Source: Planctomycetota bacterium | GTDB taxonomy: Bacteria > Planctomycetota > UBA1135 > GCA-002686595 | NCBI GenBank assembly: GCA_029259595.1 | Contig: JAJDEW010000002.1 | Span: forward strand, 1-64,000 | DNA: 64,000 bases | Direction of reading: 5' to 3' | In this document: one piece after another, positions 37,427 through 45,290 of the stretch | How the letters are laid out: each line of letters opens with the position of its first letter | How positions within the stretch are numbered: the first letter of the stretch is position 1 | Notes under the pieces: model-generated | What the model saw: the letters and a program-made list of their open reading frames with translations, nothing else | The model's database searches: none | What the model was told of the DNA's origin: nothing | Translations under genes and position numbers: made by a program

Positions 37427-39520
37427 ATGACCCGATCCCGCTTCCTCCTCGTCTCCCTGCTCCTGCTCGCGGCGGTCTCCGCCCTCCCCTTCCTCGGATC
37501 CGAGCGATCCCCCTCCGCGGCTGCTCCGACACCGACCGACCAGGACATCTCCACTGCCCCAGCGCATCTGCGAACCGACTCCCGCCTTCCGACCCCGGCC
37601 AGGTCCCGGCCCGAAGCGACCGGTGCGTGGCTGCGCGTGGAGGACGCTCGAAGCGCGGCTCCGCTCGCTCGGGCGCGGGTCAGATTCCTGGCCCTCGTCG
37701 CCGCGAGCCACTGGCAGGACGCCAGCACCGACGCTGCGGGGCGCGTCCACATTGAGCTGCCCGCGCGCGGTAGCGCCGTTCTGCTCGAGGTCCTTGCCCA
37801 GGGCTATGCCGCGCGGGCGGTGCGCCTCGACCTCGCCGCGACCGAGACGACGATTCGGCTGGAGCGGGCAGCGGCCTGCGAGCTCTACTTTCACGATGGG
37901 CGTGGCGAGCCCGTCCGCGATCTGCGTCTGCGCCTCTTGCTCTCGACGCGAGCCGAAGCGCCGGACGAGGGCTTCGCCTTCCAGCAGGCCAACCTCCTGC
38001 GACGGCTCGCGAGCCAGCGCGAGCGATTGGAAGCACGCCTGAGCTCGACCACCGGAGACGTCCGCTTCGAACTGCCGGATGCGCCGCCGCGCGTACTGGA
38101 GACGACGGGAATCGAATGGGAGCTCGCGACCGACGCGAACGGCCTCGTGCGCTGGGATGCCCTCCCGCCCGGGGACTATCGCTGGCAGCACGTGACACCG
38201 GTAGCCCTCGAGCTCTTGCCCCCGTTCGAACGGACACGAAGCGTACGCACGGAGGACGGTCTCGAAATCCGCCAGGACGTGCCGCACGACCTGTCCGGAG
38301 CCTTCGCGATCGCTGCGGGTGAGACGGCGCGCTACGACATCCTCGTTCGACGCTCCGGTGTGGTCACGGGGCAGGTCGACTGGGGTGGATCCCGTCCCGA
38401 GGGGGATGCGTTCGTCAAGCTGCTCACCTGGAACCGCAGCGAGATCACGCCGGGGCGAGGGCTCTCGTCGCGGCGAGTGGAAGCGGCACGAACGGCGGGC
38501 GACGACGGTTCGTTTCGATTCGAAGACGTCACTCCCGGGCACAAGCTGCTTCGCGCGACCTGGAGATCGGTCGGACAGCACTTCCACTTCGCCTTCGTCG
38601 AGTTCACGTTGGAGGAGGGCGAGGAGCGCGACCTCGGGCTCCTGAGGTCTCTGCAGGGCGAGGTCTTCTCGGGCATCGTCACGATGGAGGACAAGGACGG
38701 CAGCCCCGTTGCGGCCGCACCCCTTTTCCGTTCCGAGGAGCTCGCCTTGGCCACCGTGAACTTCTCGGCCACGGGATCGAAAGACGTGGTCCGCCTGACG
38801 GACAGCCTGCAGGTCCGGTTCGACGAGCCCTTTCATCTCCTGGGCATCTACGGGGGAGACGTCCGGCTCTGGGCCAGCTTCGAGCGCGGCAGCCTGCTCC
38901 GCCCGGACGAGATCTGGGAAGGCCCCGCGGCGATCGAGGCCGCGGCTCCCCAGGTGGAGCCAGAGTCGATCGTCTTCCGACGCATCTCCGCGGAAATCCC
39001 GGTCCACGTCCGCGCCTCGTTCCCGGCTGGAGTCCCCGCCCACGAGATGAAGGCCCACTTCTACTCCCCCACGCGCGGCAGGGTCTTCAGGCTGCGGCTG
39101 TTTCCCGACGCGGCAGGGAGCTCGGTCGTGAGCGGCTCCATCGCTCTTCCGTCCGAGGTCCTGGAGGTTTGGATCACTCCCAACCTGAGTCGCGGGTGGA
39201 CCGAACCTGGAACGGGCCATTGCCATACGGGCCGCTTCGACACCACGACCCAAACGCAACTCCATGCGAGCCTGGTGCCCGCCGCGGGACTGAACGTGAG
39301 CTGGGCGGACGGGGTGCAGCGGAAACGGCGGCTCGCCCTCACACCGGCGGCCTGGCGCGAGGGTGGCTCCGGGCTCTTGATCACACCTCACGACGCTTCC
39401 GGCACCTACCGGTTCGTCGGTGTGCCGAGCGAGACGGAGCTCCTCGTGGACTTCGGCCGCACGACGACACGCTCGGGCCCACCCGGGACCGTGACCGAAC
39501 TCGTCCTGCGCTCCGACTGA
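37427..39520 (+). CDS. Large membrane-anchored or exported protein with carboxypeptidase-regulatory-like domains
   Basis: 697 residues. The N-terminal hydrophobic segment RFLLVSLLLLAAVSALPF is followed by a Ser/Pro/Thr-rich linker (residues 25-65). Repeated beta-sandwich-like units follow, each with a TDAAGRVHIELP or ATDANGLVRWDALPPGDY type turn. This is the signature of carboxypeptidase-regulatory-like/SpaA-like folds (PF13620-type). The remainder is unrecognised, and no catalytic motif is visible. It resembles the 864-residue protein at 45.3 kb in general design. Likely an envelope structural protein; ligand unknown. Downstream, 172 bp separate it from the HEAT-repeat gene. Confidence 0.65.
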   Translation: MTRSRFLLVSLLLLAAVSALPFLGSERSPSAAAPTPTDQDISTAPAHLRTDSRLPTPARSRPEATGAWLRVEDARSAAPLARARVRFLALVAASHWQDASTDAAGRVHIELPARGSAVLLEVLAQGYAARAVRLDLAATETTIRLERAAACELYFHDGRGEPVRDLRLRLLLSTRAEAPDEGFAFQQANLLRRLASQRERLEARLSSTTGDVRFELPDAPPRVLETTGIEWELATDANGLVRWDALPPGDYRWQHVTPVALELLPPFERTRSVRTEDGLEIRQDVPHDLSGAFAIAAGETARYDILVRRSGVVTGQVDWGGSRPEGDAFVKLLTWNRSEITPGRGLSSRRVEAARTAGDDGSFRFEDVTPGHKLLRATWRSVGQHFHFAFVEFTLEEGEERDLGLLRSLQGEVFSGIVTMEDKDGSPVAAAPLFRSEELALATVNFSATGSKDVVRLTDSLQVRFDEPFHLLGIYGGDVRLWASFERGSLLRPDEIWEGPAAIEAAAPQVEPESIVFRRISAEIPVHVRASFPAGVPAHEMKAHFYSPTRGRVFRLRLFPDAAGSSVVSGSIALPSEVLEVWITPNLSRGWTEPGTGHCHTGRFDTTTQTQLHASLVPAAGLNVSWADGVQRKRRLALTPAAWREGGSGLLITPHDASGTYRFVGVPSETELLVDFGRTTTRSGPPGTVTELVLRSD

Positions 39521-39692
39521 AGCCCCGCTCGAGACCCGGCGATGCGCGCAGGAGTGCCGTAGCGCGATGCTCGACCCCGCCTCGCGCAGCCCCTGGTGGT
39601 CCTCGGCGGACGACGGTCGACTTTTTCCCGGGCCGCGGTCCACTCCGCGTTGTCGCGGTGCAGAATGAAGCCTCCGTTCGGCGATCCCGATC

Positions 39693-40475
39693 ATGCTTCA
39701 ACTCGCCCTGGTCTGCGCGCTCGCACTCGCTCCCCAGCCCCTCCTGCGCGAGGACCCTCCTCCCGTGGAAGGGGTCGACGCGAAGCTCGTCGAACGCCGG
39801 CTGGCTGCGATCGATGCGGCCCTCGCCAGCGGGGAGACCCAGGCGATCAGCCAAGCCTTGCGCGAATCGACGGACGCTCCGCATCCCGACGTGGTGAGGC
39901 GCGCCGAGAAGGCCCTGCGTCGCAAGGAGGACGAGGTCCGGCACGCGGCGCTCGATGCACTGCGCTTCCTGGAGCATCCCCACGCTCTCAGGGCGTTGCA
40001 CAAGGCCTACAAGAAGGAGCGCCGCAAGAAGCAGAACGACGTGCTCCTCGCGCACCTCTTGAAGGCCGTCGGTCAGCACGGCGACGAGTCGTCGATCACG
40101 ATGCTGCGCGACGATCCCTACGACCGAAACGACCGCGATGTCGTCCGCGCGCGAATCCTCGGGTTGGGCAACATCCGCTCCGCGCGCTCGGTAAACGCCC
40201 TGATCGACATGATGGAGCTCGTCAGCGAGAGCCGCGTCCAACGCTACATGAACGAGTTCCGTACGAGCTTGATCCTGCTCACCGTCACGGACCAAGGGCC
40301 GACGGTCGACCGCTGGGTGGGCTGGTGGAACGACAACGAAAAGGACTTCGTGGTCCAGCCGGACGCCCCTCGACTCCCCCAACCCTTGGGCAAGCTGTGG
40401 CGCTACTACTGGGGACTGGGCGGGGACGACGAACGCCGCGAGCGACGCGAGGATCGCGGCGGTTCGGACGGATGA
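39693..40475 (+). CDS. Exported HEAT-repeat-like protein
   Basis: 260 residues from ATG 39693, with a short hydrophobic start (LQLALVCALALAPQPLL) that looks like a signal peptide. The rest is alpha-helical with HEAT-like pairs: PDVVRRAEKALRRKEDEVRH, AALDALRFLEHPHALRALHK and ARILGLGNIRSARSVNALID. A charged arginine/aspartate tail follows. HEAT repeats are protein-binding scaffolds; the partner is unknown. Its stop overlaps the DUF309 start (ATGA), so the two genes are translationally coupled. Confidence 0.7.
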   Translation: MLQLALVCALALAPQPLLREDPPPVEGVDAKLVERRLAAIDAALASGETQAISQALRESTDAPHPDVVRRAEKALRRKEDEVRHAALDALRFLEHPHALRALHKAYKKERRKKQNDVLLAHLLKAVGQHGDESSITMLRDDPYDRNDRDVVRARILGLGNIRSARSVNALIDMMELVSESRVQRYMNEFRTSLILLTVTDQGPTVDRWVGWWNDNEKDFVVQPDAPRLPQPLGKLWRYYWGLGGDDERRERREDRGGSDG

Positions 40476-40849
40476 GCGCCGAGTCCAGCACGCCGCCCGC
40501 CTTCGACGCCTTCGTCACGCTCTTCCATCAAGAGAAGTACCTCGCGGCACACGAGGTGCTGGACGATCTCTGGGAGCAAACCCAGGGCGAGCGTTCCGAT
40601 TTCTACAAGGGATTGATCCAGGCGGCGATCGCGCTGCACCACTTCCAGGAAGGCAACCTCGAGGGCGCCGCGAAGCTCTACAAGGGCCACCGCCGCTTCC
40701 TGGCCGCCTATCTGCCGAACTACCTGGGCTGGAACGTGGCGGACTTCCTCGCTTCGATGCAGACCGCCTTGCGGCCGGTCGTACGCGCTCGCGCCGGGGA
40801 GCAAGTCGACTACGCGACGATCGAGAAGCCACGCCTCGAGCGCGCTTGA
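40472..40849 (+). CDS. DUF309 family protein
   Basis: 125 residues. The sequence carries the DUF309 (PF03745) helical motif: FHQEKYLAAHEVLDDLWEQ, then FYKGLIQAAIALHHFQEGN and GAAKLYKGHRRFL. The conserved HE..LE..W and H...GN positions are present. Cytosolic. Molecular function of the family is not established. The ATG overlaps the previous stop (ATGA). Confidence 0.88.
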   Translation: MSAESSTPPAFDAFVTLFHQEKYLAAHEVLDDLWEQTQGERSDFYKGLIQAAIALHHFQEGNLEGAAKLYKGHRRFLAAYLPNYLGWNVADFLASMQTALRPVVRARAGEQVDYATIEKPRLERA

Positions 40850-40925
40850 GCCGCGGCCCGGCGCAGACCACCGAGGTTTCCCGAGGATTCCGTCACCGTC
40901 GCGCCCTGCGCGAGTCCTGGCTTCC

Positions 40926-41795
40926 GTGGACTCCTCCGACACACCCCTCCATCTCGTTCCCGGCTCGCGCTCCTGGCCCCGTCGATTGGACGAGCTGGCC
41001 CACCCACCGACCGAACTCTGGGCCCGCGGCGCGGTCGAACTGCTGGTTCCGCCGGCGATCGGAATCGTCGGCAGTCGCTCACCGTCGCCGTACGGCGAAG
41101 CCCAGGCGCGTCGCTTCGCCGCTGCTCTCGCCTCCCACGGCTTCGTGATCGTCAGCGGTCTCGCACGCGGAATCGACGCCTGCGCCCATCAAGGCGCCCT
41201 GGACGCGGACGGTGGCACGATCGCGGTCCTTGGCTCGGGAGTCGACCGGCCCTGGCCACGGGGTGCGATCGCGGATCGCGTCGCCCGCGAAGGGCTCCTT
41301 CTCTCGGAGTACGAACCCGGTCGCTCGCCGCGCCGGCACCACTTTCCGCTCCGCAACCGACTGATCGCCGGACTCGCGGTGGCCGTGCTCGTCGTGGAAG
41401 CCGCCTACGGCTCGGGTTCGCTGATCACGGCGCGTTGGGCGGTGGACGAGGGCCGCACGGTCTTCGCTCTGCCAGGTCGGGTCGACCACCCGATGGCGCG
41501 TGGCTGCCACCGCTTGCTGCGCGAGGGTGCCCTGCTCGTCGAAAGCCCCGCCGAGGTCCTGGCGGAGCTCGGCCTGGCCACGTCCCAGCCTCTGCCGCTG
41601 TCCGCACCGGGAACCACTGGGCGCGAGCCGGAGTTGCTCGCCACGCTGACAGGCGAGACGTCCACGACGGAGGAGATCGCTCGACGGCTCGAACGCGAAC
41701 TGTCGGAGGTCCTGGTCGAACTCGTCGAACGCGAGCTCGCCGGTGAGGTCGTCCGTTGCCCGGGCGGCCTCTGGCGCAGGCGCAGCCACCCGTGA
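40926..41795 (+). CDS. dprA: DNA-processing protein DprA
   Basis: 289 residues from GTG 40926. DprA/Smf Rossmann-like core: GIVGSRSPSPYGEAQARRFA, IVSGLARGIDACAHQGAL, GGTIAVLGSGVDRPWPR, LSEYEPG and FPLRNRLIAGLA, then VEAAYGSGSLITARWA. DprA loads RecA on incoming single-stranded DNA in natural transformation. The N-terminal SAM/HhH domain is reduced to about 35 residues. The C-terminal winged-helix region (TTEEIARRLERELSEVLVEL) is present. No other competence gene is in the window. Confidence 0.92.
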   Translation: MDSSDTPLHLVPGSRSWPRRLDELAHPPTELWARGAVELLVPPAIGIVGSRSPSPYGEAQARRFAAALASHGFVIVSGLARGIDACAHQGALDADGGTIAVLGSGVDRPWPRGAIADRVAREGLLLSEYEPGRSPRRHHFPLRNRLIAGLAVAVLVVEAAYGSGSLITARWAVDEGRTVFALPGRVDHPMARGCHRLLREGALLVESPAEVLAELGLATSQPLPLSAPGTTGREPELLATLTGETSTTEEIARRLERELSEVLVELVERELAGEVVRCPGGLWRRRSHP

Positions 41796-41825
41796 AGGCC
41801 CGCGTCCGAGCCGCATCCTTCCTGT

Positions 41826-42023
41826 CTAGACGGATGCGAACAAGGCTTGGGCCACCAACATGACGGCGGCGATGCCTGCGCAGGTCGTGACGAAGACGAA
41901 GTAGCGCTTCGGGATGCTGCGAAACGCCCGCGCATCCTCGGCCTCCGTGTAGAAGGCCCCCATCACGACGATGACGAAGGACAACGCGAGAAAGAACAGG
42001 ACGTGCGGCACGAGACCGGTCAT
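41826..42023 (-). CDS. Small two-helix membrane protein
   Basis: 65 residues from ATG 42023. Hydrophobic segments at about 4-22 (LVPHVLFFLALSFVIVVMG) and 45-63 (YFVFVTTCAGIAAVMLVAQA) are separated by a charged loop. Its ATG overlaps the stop of the DUF6677-like gene (ATGA on the minus strand), so the two are coupled and may form one membrane complex. No family recognised. Confidence 0.75.
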   Translation of the reverse strand: MTGLVPHVLFFLALSFVIVVMGAFYTEAEDARAFRSIPKRYFVFVTTCAGIAAVMLVAQALFASV

Positions 42024-42847
42024 GCCTCGGTTCCTCCCGCAGCGCCCGACTTCTCTCCGAGCCAGCGTCCTTCGGCGACGCCGTAGACGTCGAGCATGGC
42101 CAGGATGTTCAGCAAGCCCGGCATGCAGGCGAACAGGAGCCCGACATCCAGGAAGCGAATCTCTCCGCTGACCGGTGGACGCCCCGAGACGACTTCCGTG
42201 AGCAGCGCCGGCAATCCGACCAAGAATTGCCCGGCCCAGTAGTAGAAGTGTCGCTCGCGCGAGAGGTTGGAGCCTTCCGCGAGCCACGTGCCCCAGAGAA
42301 AGAGACCGACCAGGAGGGTGAAGACGATCGCACCGCGCACCACACGCCCCTGGAGGACATGTCCGAGCCCCGGACAGATCCAGGTCGCGAGCACGTAGGC
42401 GACCGGCGACGGTCCCTTGCGGGGTGCAGCTCGTGTCGTGCGCGCCGTCAGATGCGCGTGCACCATGAGGCACACGTTGAGGATGCCCGAGATGCCGGTG
42501 AGCATTCCCCCGAGACCCAAAGTCGATGGAAAGGGCGACAAGGTCTGGGCCTGGAAGCCGACCGTCTTGAGCTGCCAGATCATCGCCCCGAGGTTGCCGA
42601 CCTCCGGCGAGAGCGCCGTCGCGAAGGGCCCCTGGAGTTCGGGATCGAGCACCTGGAAGGACCTCCCGTCGGAGAGCAGAAAGCCCAGCGCGTAGAGCCC
42701 CTCGAGAACGACGAAGGCGATCAGTCCGAACGAGATGCGCCCCAGATAGACGTGTCCTGCACCGGGCAGAAACCAGGTCAGGAGGGTGGCGACGGCGGGA
42801 ACACCCTTTCCGTCGCGCGCGCTGGCACTCGAGTCGACTCGGGACAT
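42020..42847 (-). CDS. Multi-pass membrane protein, DUF6677-like
   Basis: 275 residues with about six hydrophobic segments. Two copies of a W-x-x-P-G-x-G-H-V motif are visible: TWFLPGAGHVYLGR near residue 24 and TWICPGLGHVLQGR near 160. This repeated pattern is seen in DUF6677/TM2-like planctomycete membrane proteins. N-terminus faces the cytosol by the positive-inside rule. Function unknown. The gene is divergent from the thioesterase gene across only 50 bp and coupled to the small membrane protein downstream. Confidence 0.75.
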   Translation of the reverse strand: MSRVDSSASARDGKGVPAVATLLTWFLPGAGHVYLGRISFGLIAFVVLEGLYALGFLLSDGRSFQVLDPELQGPFATALSPEVGNLGAMIWQLKTVGFQAQTLSPFPSTLGLGGMLTGISGILNVCLMVHAHLTARTTRAAPRKGPSPVAYVLATWICPGLGHVLQGRVVRGAIVFTLLVGLFLWGTWLAEGSNLSRERHFYYWAGQFLVGLPALLTEVVSGRPPVSGEIRFLDVGLLFACMPGLLNILAMLDVYGVAEGRWLGEKSGAAGGTEA

Positions 42848-42857
42848 GGGGGCGAAA

Positions 42858-42887
42858 ATGGTAGCCAGAGGTCACGGCCGCTACCAT
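42858..42887. promoter_or_regulatory. Dyad between divergent genes, possible back-to-back -10 boxes
   Basis: ATGGTAGC (42858-42865) and GCTACCAT (42880-42887) form a perfect 8-bp inverted repeat with 14 bp between. Read outward, each arm presents TACCAT exactly 10 bp before a start codon (ATG 42847 on minus, ATG 42898 on plus). It may be a pair of -10 boxes giving near-leaderless messages, an operator, or both. Confidence 0.35.
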
Positions 42888-42897
42888 CACCGCCCCG

Positions 42898-43308
42898 ATG
42901 AGAGAGCCTTTCGAGCATCGAATTCGCGTGCGCTACTCCGAAACGGACCAGATGGGAGTGGTCTATCACGCGAACTACCTCGTCTACATGGACGAGGGCC
43001 GCACCCTCTTTCTCGCGAGCCTCGGCCTGCCCTATGACGAGGTCGAACGCGGCGGCCACGGCCTGGTCGTGCGCAAGGCGAACCTGCGCTACCGCCACGC
43101 GGCGCGCTATGGGGACGAGCTTCTCGTCCGCACCTGGGTCGATGGACTGCGAGCAGCCTCGGTCACCTTCCGCTACGAGCTGCTCCGCCTGCAGGACCAC
43201 CGACTCCTGGCCCAGGCCACGGTCGAGCTGGCCTGCGTCGACCTGCGCCGCGACGAACGTCCTCCTACACCCCTGCCAGAGGCCATGCGCCGGGCCTTGG
43301 CGGACTAG
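42898..43308 (+). CDS. Acyl-CoA thioesterase, YbgC/4HBT hot-dog family
   Basis: 136 residues, typical for the 4-hydroxybenzoyl-CoA thioesterase/YbgC hot-dog family. The active-site segment is ETDQMGVVYHANYLVYMDEG, with Asp17, Tyr23 and His24 at the conserved positions. The remainder fits the single hot-dog fold, expected to work as a tetramer in the cytosol. It hydrolyses acyl-CoA thioesters; the acyl chain is not predictable. No tol-pal genes are adjacent, so a YbgC role in that cluster is not supported here. Confidence 0.9.
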   Translation: MREPFEHRIRVRYSETDQMGVVYHANYLVYMDEGRTLFLASLGLPYDEVERGGHGLVVRKANLRYRHAARYGDELLVRTWVDGLRAASVTFRYELLRLQDHRLLAQATVELACVDLRRDERPPTPLPEAMRRALAD

Positions 43309-43356
43309 CGCGGCTCCACAGCCCAAGGCGATCGGTCCCTTCGCCCGCAGGCAAGC

Positions 43357-43517
43357 CTAGGAGCCCGTTGAAAAAGTCATCCGGCGCGCTGCATGCGTCC
43401 GGAAAGCCCGGCCGGCACACGAGAGCCAATCTACCGATTCGCCTGCGTTCTCGCGCACCTGCCGGGTCTCCCGGTCACATGCATCGCATCCGAAGCACTT
43501 TTCCATCAGGCTGCTAG
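43357..43517 (+). repeat. 161-bp palindromic dispersed repeat, full-length copy (MITE-like)
   Basis: The element starts CTAGGAGCCCGTTGAAAAAG and ends CTTTTCCATCAGGCTGCTAG. The two arms are imperfect inverted repeats of about 72 bp, agreeing at roughly 70 percent of positions (shared blocks AAAAGT, TGCATG, CCGG, CCCGGC, CGAGA). The apex is AATC-TACC-GATT, so the whole element can fold into one long hairpin. Both ends carry CTAG. It contains no gene. The TTGAAAAAGTC-type end resembles ends of some insertion sequences, which suggests a non-autonomous element; this is inference. Confidence 0.8.
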
Positions 43518-43556
43518 CGGATGCCGACTCTCAGGCATCCGGAGCGCAAGCGGGCG

Positions 43557-43961
43557 TCACGAGGACTTGGTCGGAGCCGTGACGAAGGCCTGGAGCTCTT
43601 TCAGCTCGCGCACGATCGAAGCGCGTGTCGTTTCCCAGGCCTCGCCGGAGTCTCCGGCGAGCTGCGTGAGCTTCGCCTTCAGGTCGCTCACGCGGCGGTT
43701 CAGTTCGGCGCGCACGTCGTCGGCGTTCTCGCCGCCTTTCGCGAGCGCGGACGACAGCTTGCCATCGAGCGTGTCGAAGGAACTCTCGAGCCGATCGGTC
43801 TCGGCCCCGACGCGTTCGACGAAGGCCTCTTTCCGATCGGCGCCGTAAGCGCGCAACTCGGTCCACAGGTCACCGGCCTCGTCCCGTGCGTCGGCTGCCT
43901 CCGTTTTGGAGCAGCCGAGGGCGAGGGCGAAGAGCAGAGGGAGGGCGAAAAACAGCTTCAT
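43557..43961 (-). CDS. Small helical lipoprotein
   Basis: 134 residues. Signal peptide with lipobox ALGC (Cys17), followed by a wholly alpha-helical, highly charged sequence with heptad-like spacing (ADARDEAGDLWTELRAYGAD, RVSDLKAKLTQLAGDSGE). The mature part resembles an apolipoprotein or coiled-coil spacer. Function unknown. It is flanked by the 161-bp repeat on its 3' side and a 283-bp stretch without genes on its 5' side. Confidence 0.78.
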   Translation of the reverse strand: MKLFFALPLLFALALGCSKTEAADARDEAGDLWTELRAYGADRKEAFVERVGAETDRLESSFDTLDGKLSSALAKGGENADDVRAELNRRVSDLKAKLTQLAGDSGEAWETTRASIVRELKELQAFVTAPTKSS

Positions 43962-44244
43962 GGGGGACCTTCAGGTCGGGGGTTCGAGGAACACCTCCCG
44001 ACAGGCAAGGGCCGTGCCATCGGCCGGAGTACGCCCCCAAACGGTTCGATGATCGGCCTCCGTTCCGAGCAACGCAGGTCTGCCATCGTGGTCGAGCATG
44101 GGGTTCTCAGGTCGACCCTGAGGGTGGATGGCTCGGTCACGCTTGTGTCCGGTCTCGCTTCCGATGACCGCTGCGGGGGCCGTCGGGTTCGGGTGGCATC
44201 CACCGCAGGGTCGGTAGCCGGTGCCCGAAGGGTGATCCGGCTCG

Positions 44245-45096
44245 CTACGCGCTCGTTCGCGACCAGCGCTCGACGACGTCGTCGAGCAGCGACGAGGCTC
44301 CGAAGCGCAGCCGTTGCGGGGTGAGCCACGCGTCGCCCACGCGGGCCTGAACGAGGGCCACGTAACCCAAGGCGTCCGCGGCCGTCCGGATCCCGCCGGC
44401 CGGCTTCAGGCCGATGCGACGTCCGGTCGCACGCTCGTGCTCGCGAATGACGTCGAGCAGGACCCCACAGCCGGCGAGCGTCGCGGCGTCGGGAAGCTTG
44501 CCCGTGGAGGTCTTCAGGAAGTCGGCGCCGCCTTCGATCGCGAGCTCGGCCGCCCGGCGCACCGTAGCCGGATCCCCCAGCTCGCCGATCTCGAGGATCA
44601 CCTTGAGCTCGATCGAACCGCAGAGCGCCTTCATCTGCGCGATCTCCGCGCGCACGCCGTCCTCGTCGCCGGCGAGCAACGCGCCACGATTCAGCGGGAC
44701 GTCGATCTCGTCCGCCCCGGCTTCGAGCGTGCGGCCTAGCTCGTCCAGCCGCGTGGCCAGGAACGACTGGCCGCTCGGAAAGGCGCCCGCCACGGAGGCC
44801 ACGCGCACCGGCGAATCCGCGAGGATTTCCTTCGCGACGGCGACGAAGACGGGATAGACGCAGACCGCCGCGACCGGTCCGCTTCCGGGCGCCGGGGACA
44901 GCGCCCGGGCACAGAGCCGACGGATGCGCGCAGGCGTGTCCGAGCCCTCGAGCGTCGTCAGGTCCATCGTCCGCACCAGGAGCTCGAGCGCGCGCTCCGG
45001 CGCGAGCCCCGTCGGAACGCGTCGGCGGAAGGCGTCAGCGGGCTCCGCGAGCCGGGCCTCGCCCTCCGGCGTCGTCGTCGGCTGCTGGTCGACCAT
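44245..45096 (-). CDS. deoC: Deoxyribose-phosphate aldolase
   Basis: 283 residues from ATG 45096. Class I aldolase converting 2-deoxy-D-ribose-5-phosphate to glyceraldehyde-3-phosphate and acetaldehyde in deoxynucleoside breakdown. The Schiff-base lysine is in FLKTSTGK (Lys195), the second catalytic lysine in LKPAGGIRTA (Lys231) and the aspartate in EIDVPLN (Asp132). CVYPVFV and SVAGAFPSG are family segments. The protein is about 25-30 residues longer at the N-terminus than E. coli DeoC, as in the DeoC2-type enzymes. A TAGAAT box sits 7 bp before the ATG. No other deo gene is adjacent. Confidence 0.93.
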   Translation of the reverse strand: MVDQQPTTTPEGEARLAEPADAFRRRVPTGLAPERALELLVRTMDLTTLEGSDTPARIRRLCARALSPAPGSGPVAAVCVYPVFVAVAKEILADSPVRVASVAGAFPSGQSFLATRLDELGRTLEAGADEIDVPLNRGALLAGDEDGVRAEIAQMKALCGSIELKVILEIGELGDPATVRRAAELAIEGGADFLKTSTGKLPDAATLAGCGVLLDVIREHERATGRRIGLKPAGGIRTAADALGYVALVQARVGDAWLTPQRLRFGASSLLDDVVERWSRTSA

Positions 45097-45103
45097 CCGG
45101 AAG

Positions 45104-45109
45104 ATTCTA
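45104..45109 (-). promoter_or_regulatory. Possible -10 box (TAGAAT) for deoC
   Basis: Minus strand TAGAAT matches five of six consensus positions and ends 7 bp before the deoC ATG, predicting a leaderless or near-leaderless message. The -35 region is poor. Confidence 0.3.
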
Positions 45110-45290
45110 GCTCGCAAGCGAGTGGCGGATCGCGAGCACTTCCCGAGCCTCGCCACAGACGCCCCTTCGGGTAGCCTTCTCTGGAAGAGGAGAGCTTGAT
45201 CCGCGTCCATCGAACGGCTCTCCTCGTCTCCCGTCCCGGGAGCGGAATTCCTTTCCTCCCGCCGTCCTCCATCCCACACGAACCCGACCC

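Noticed and set aside
41826..42890. A 354-codon frame extending upstream of the small two-helix membrane protein
   Set aside because: Its upper part is the alternative frame of the DUF6677-like gene. Only the last 65 codons show membrane-protein composition, with a coupled ATGA start.
43393..43848. Open frame running through the 161-bp repeat and the lipoprotein gene in antisense
   Set aside because: It crosses a palindromic repeat and the reverse strand of a lipobox protein, and shows no domain.
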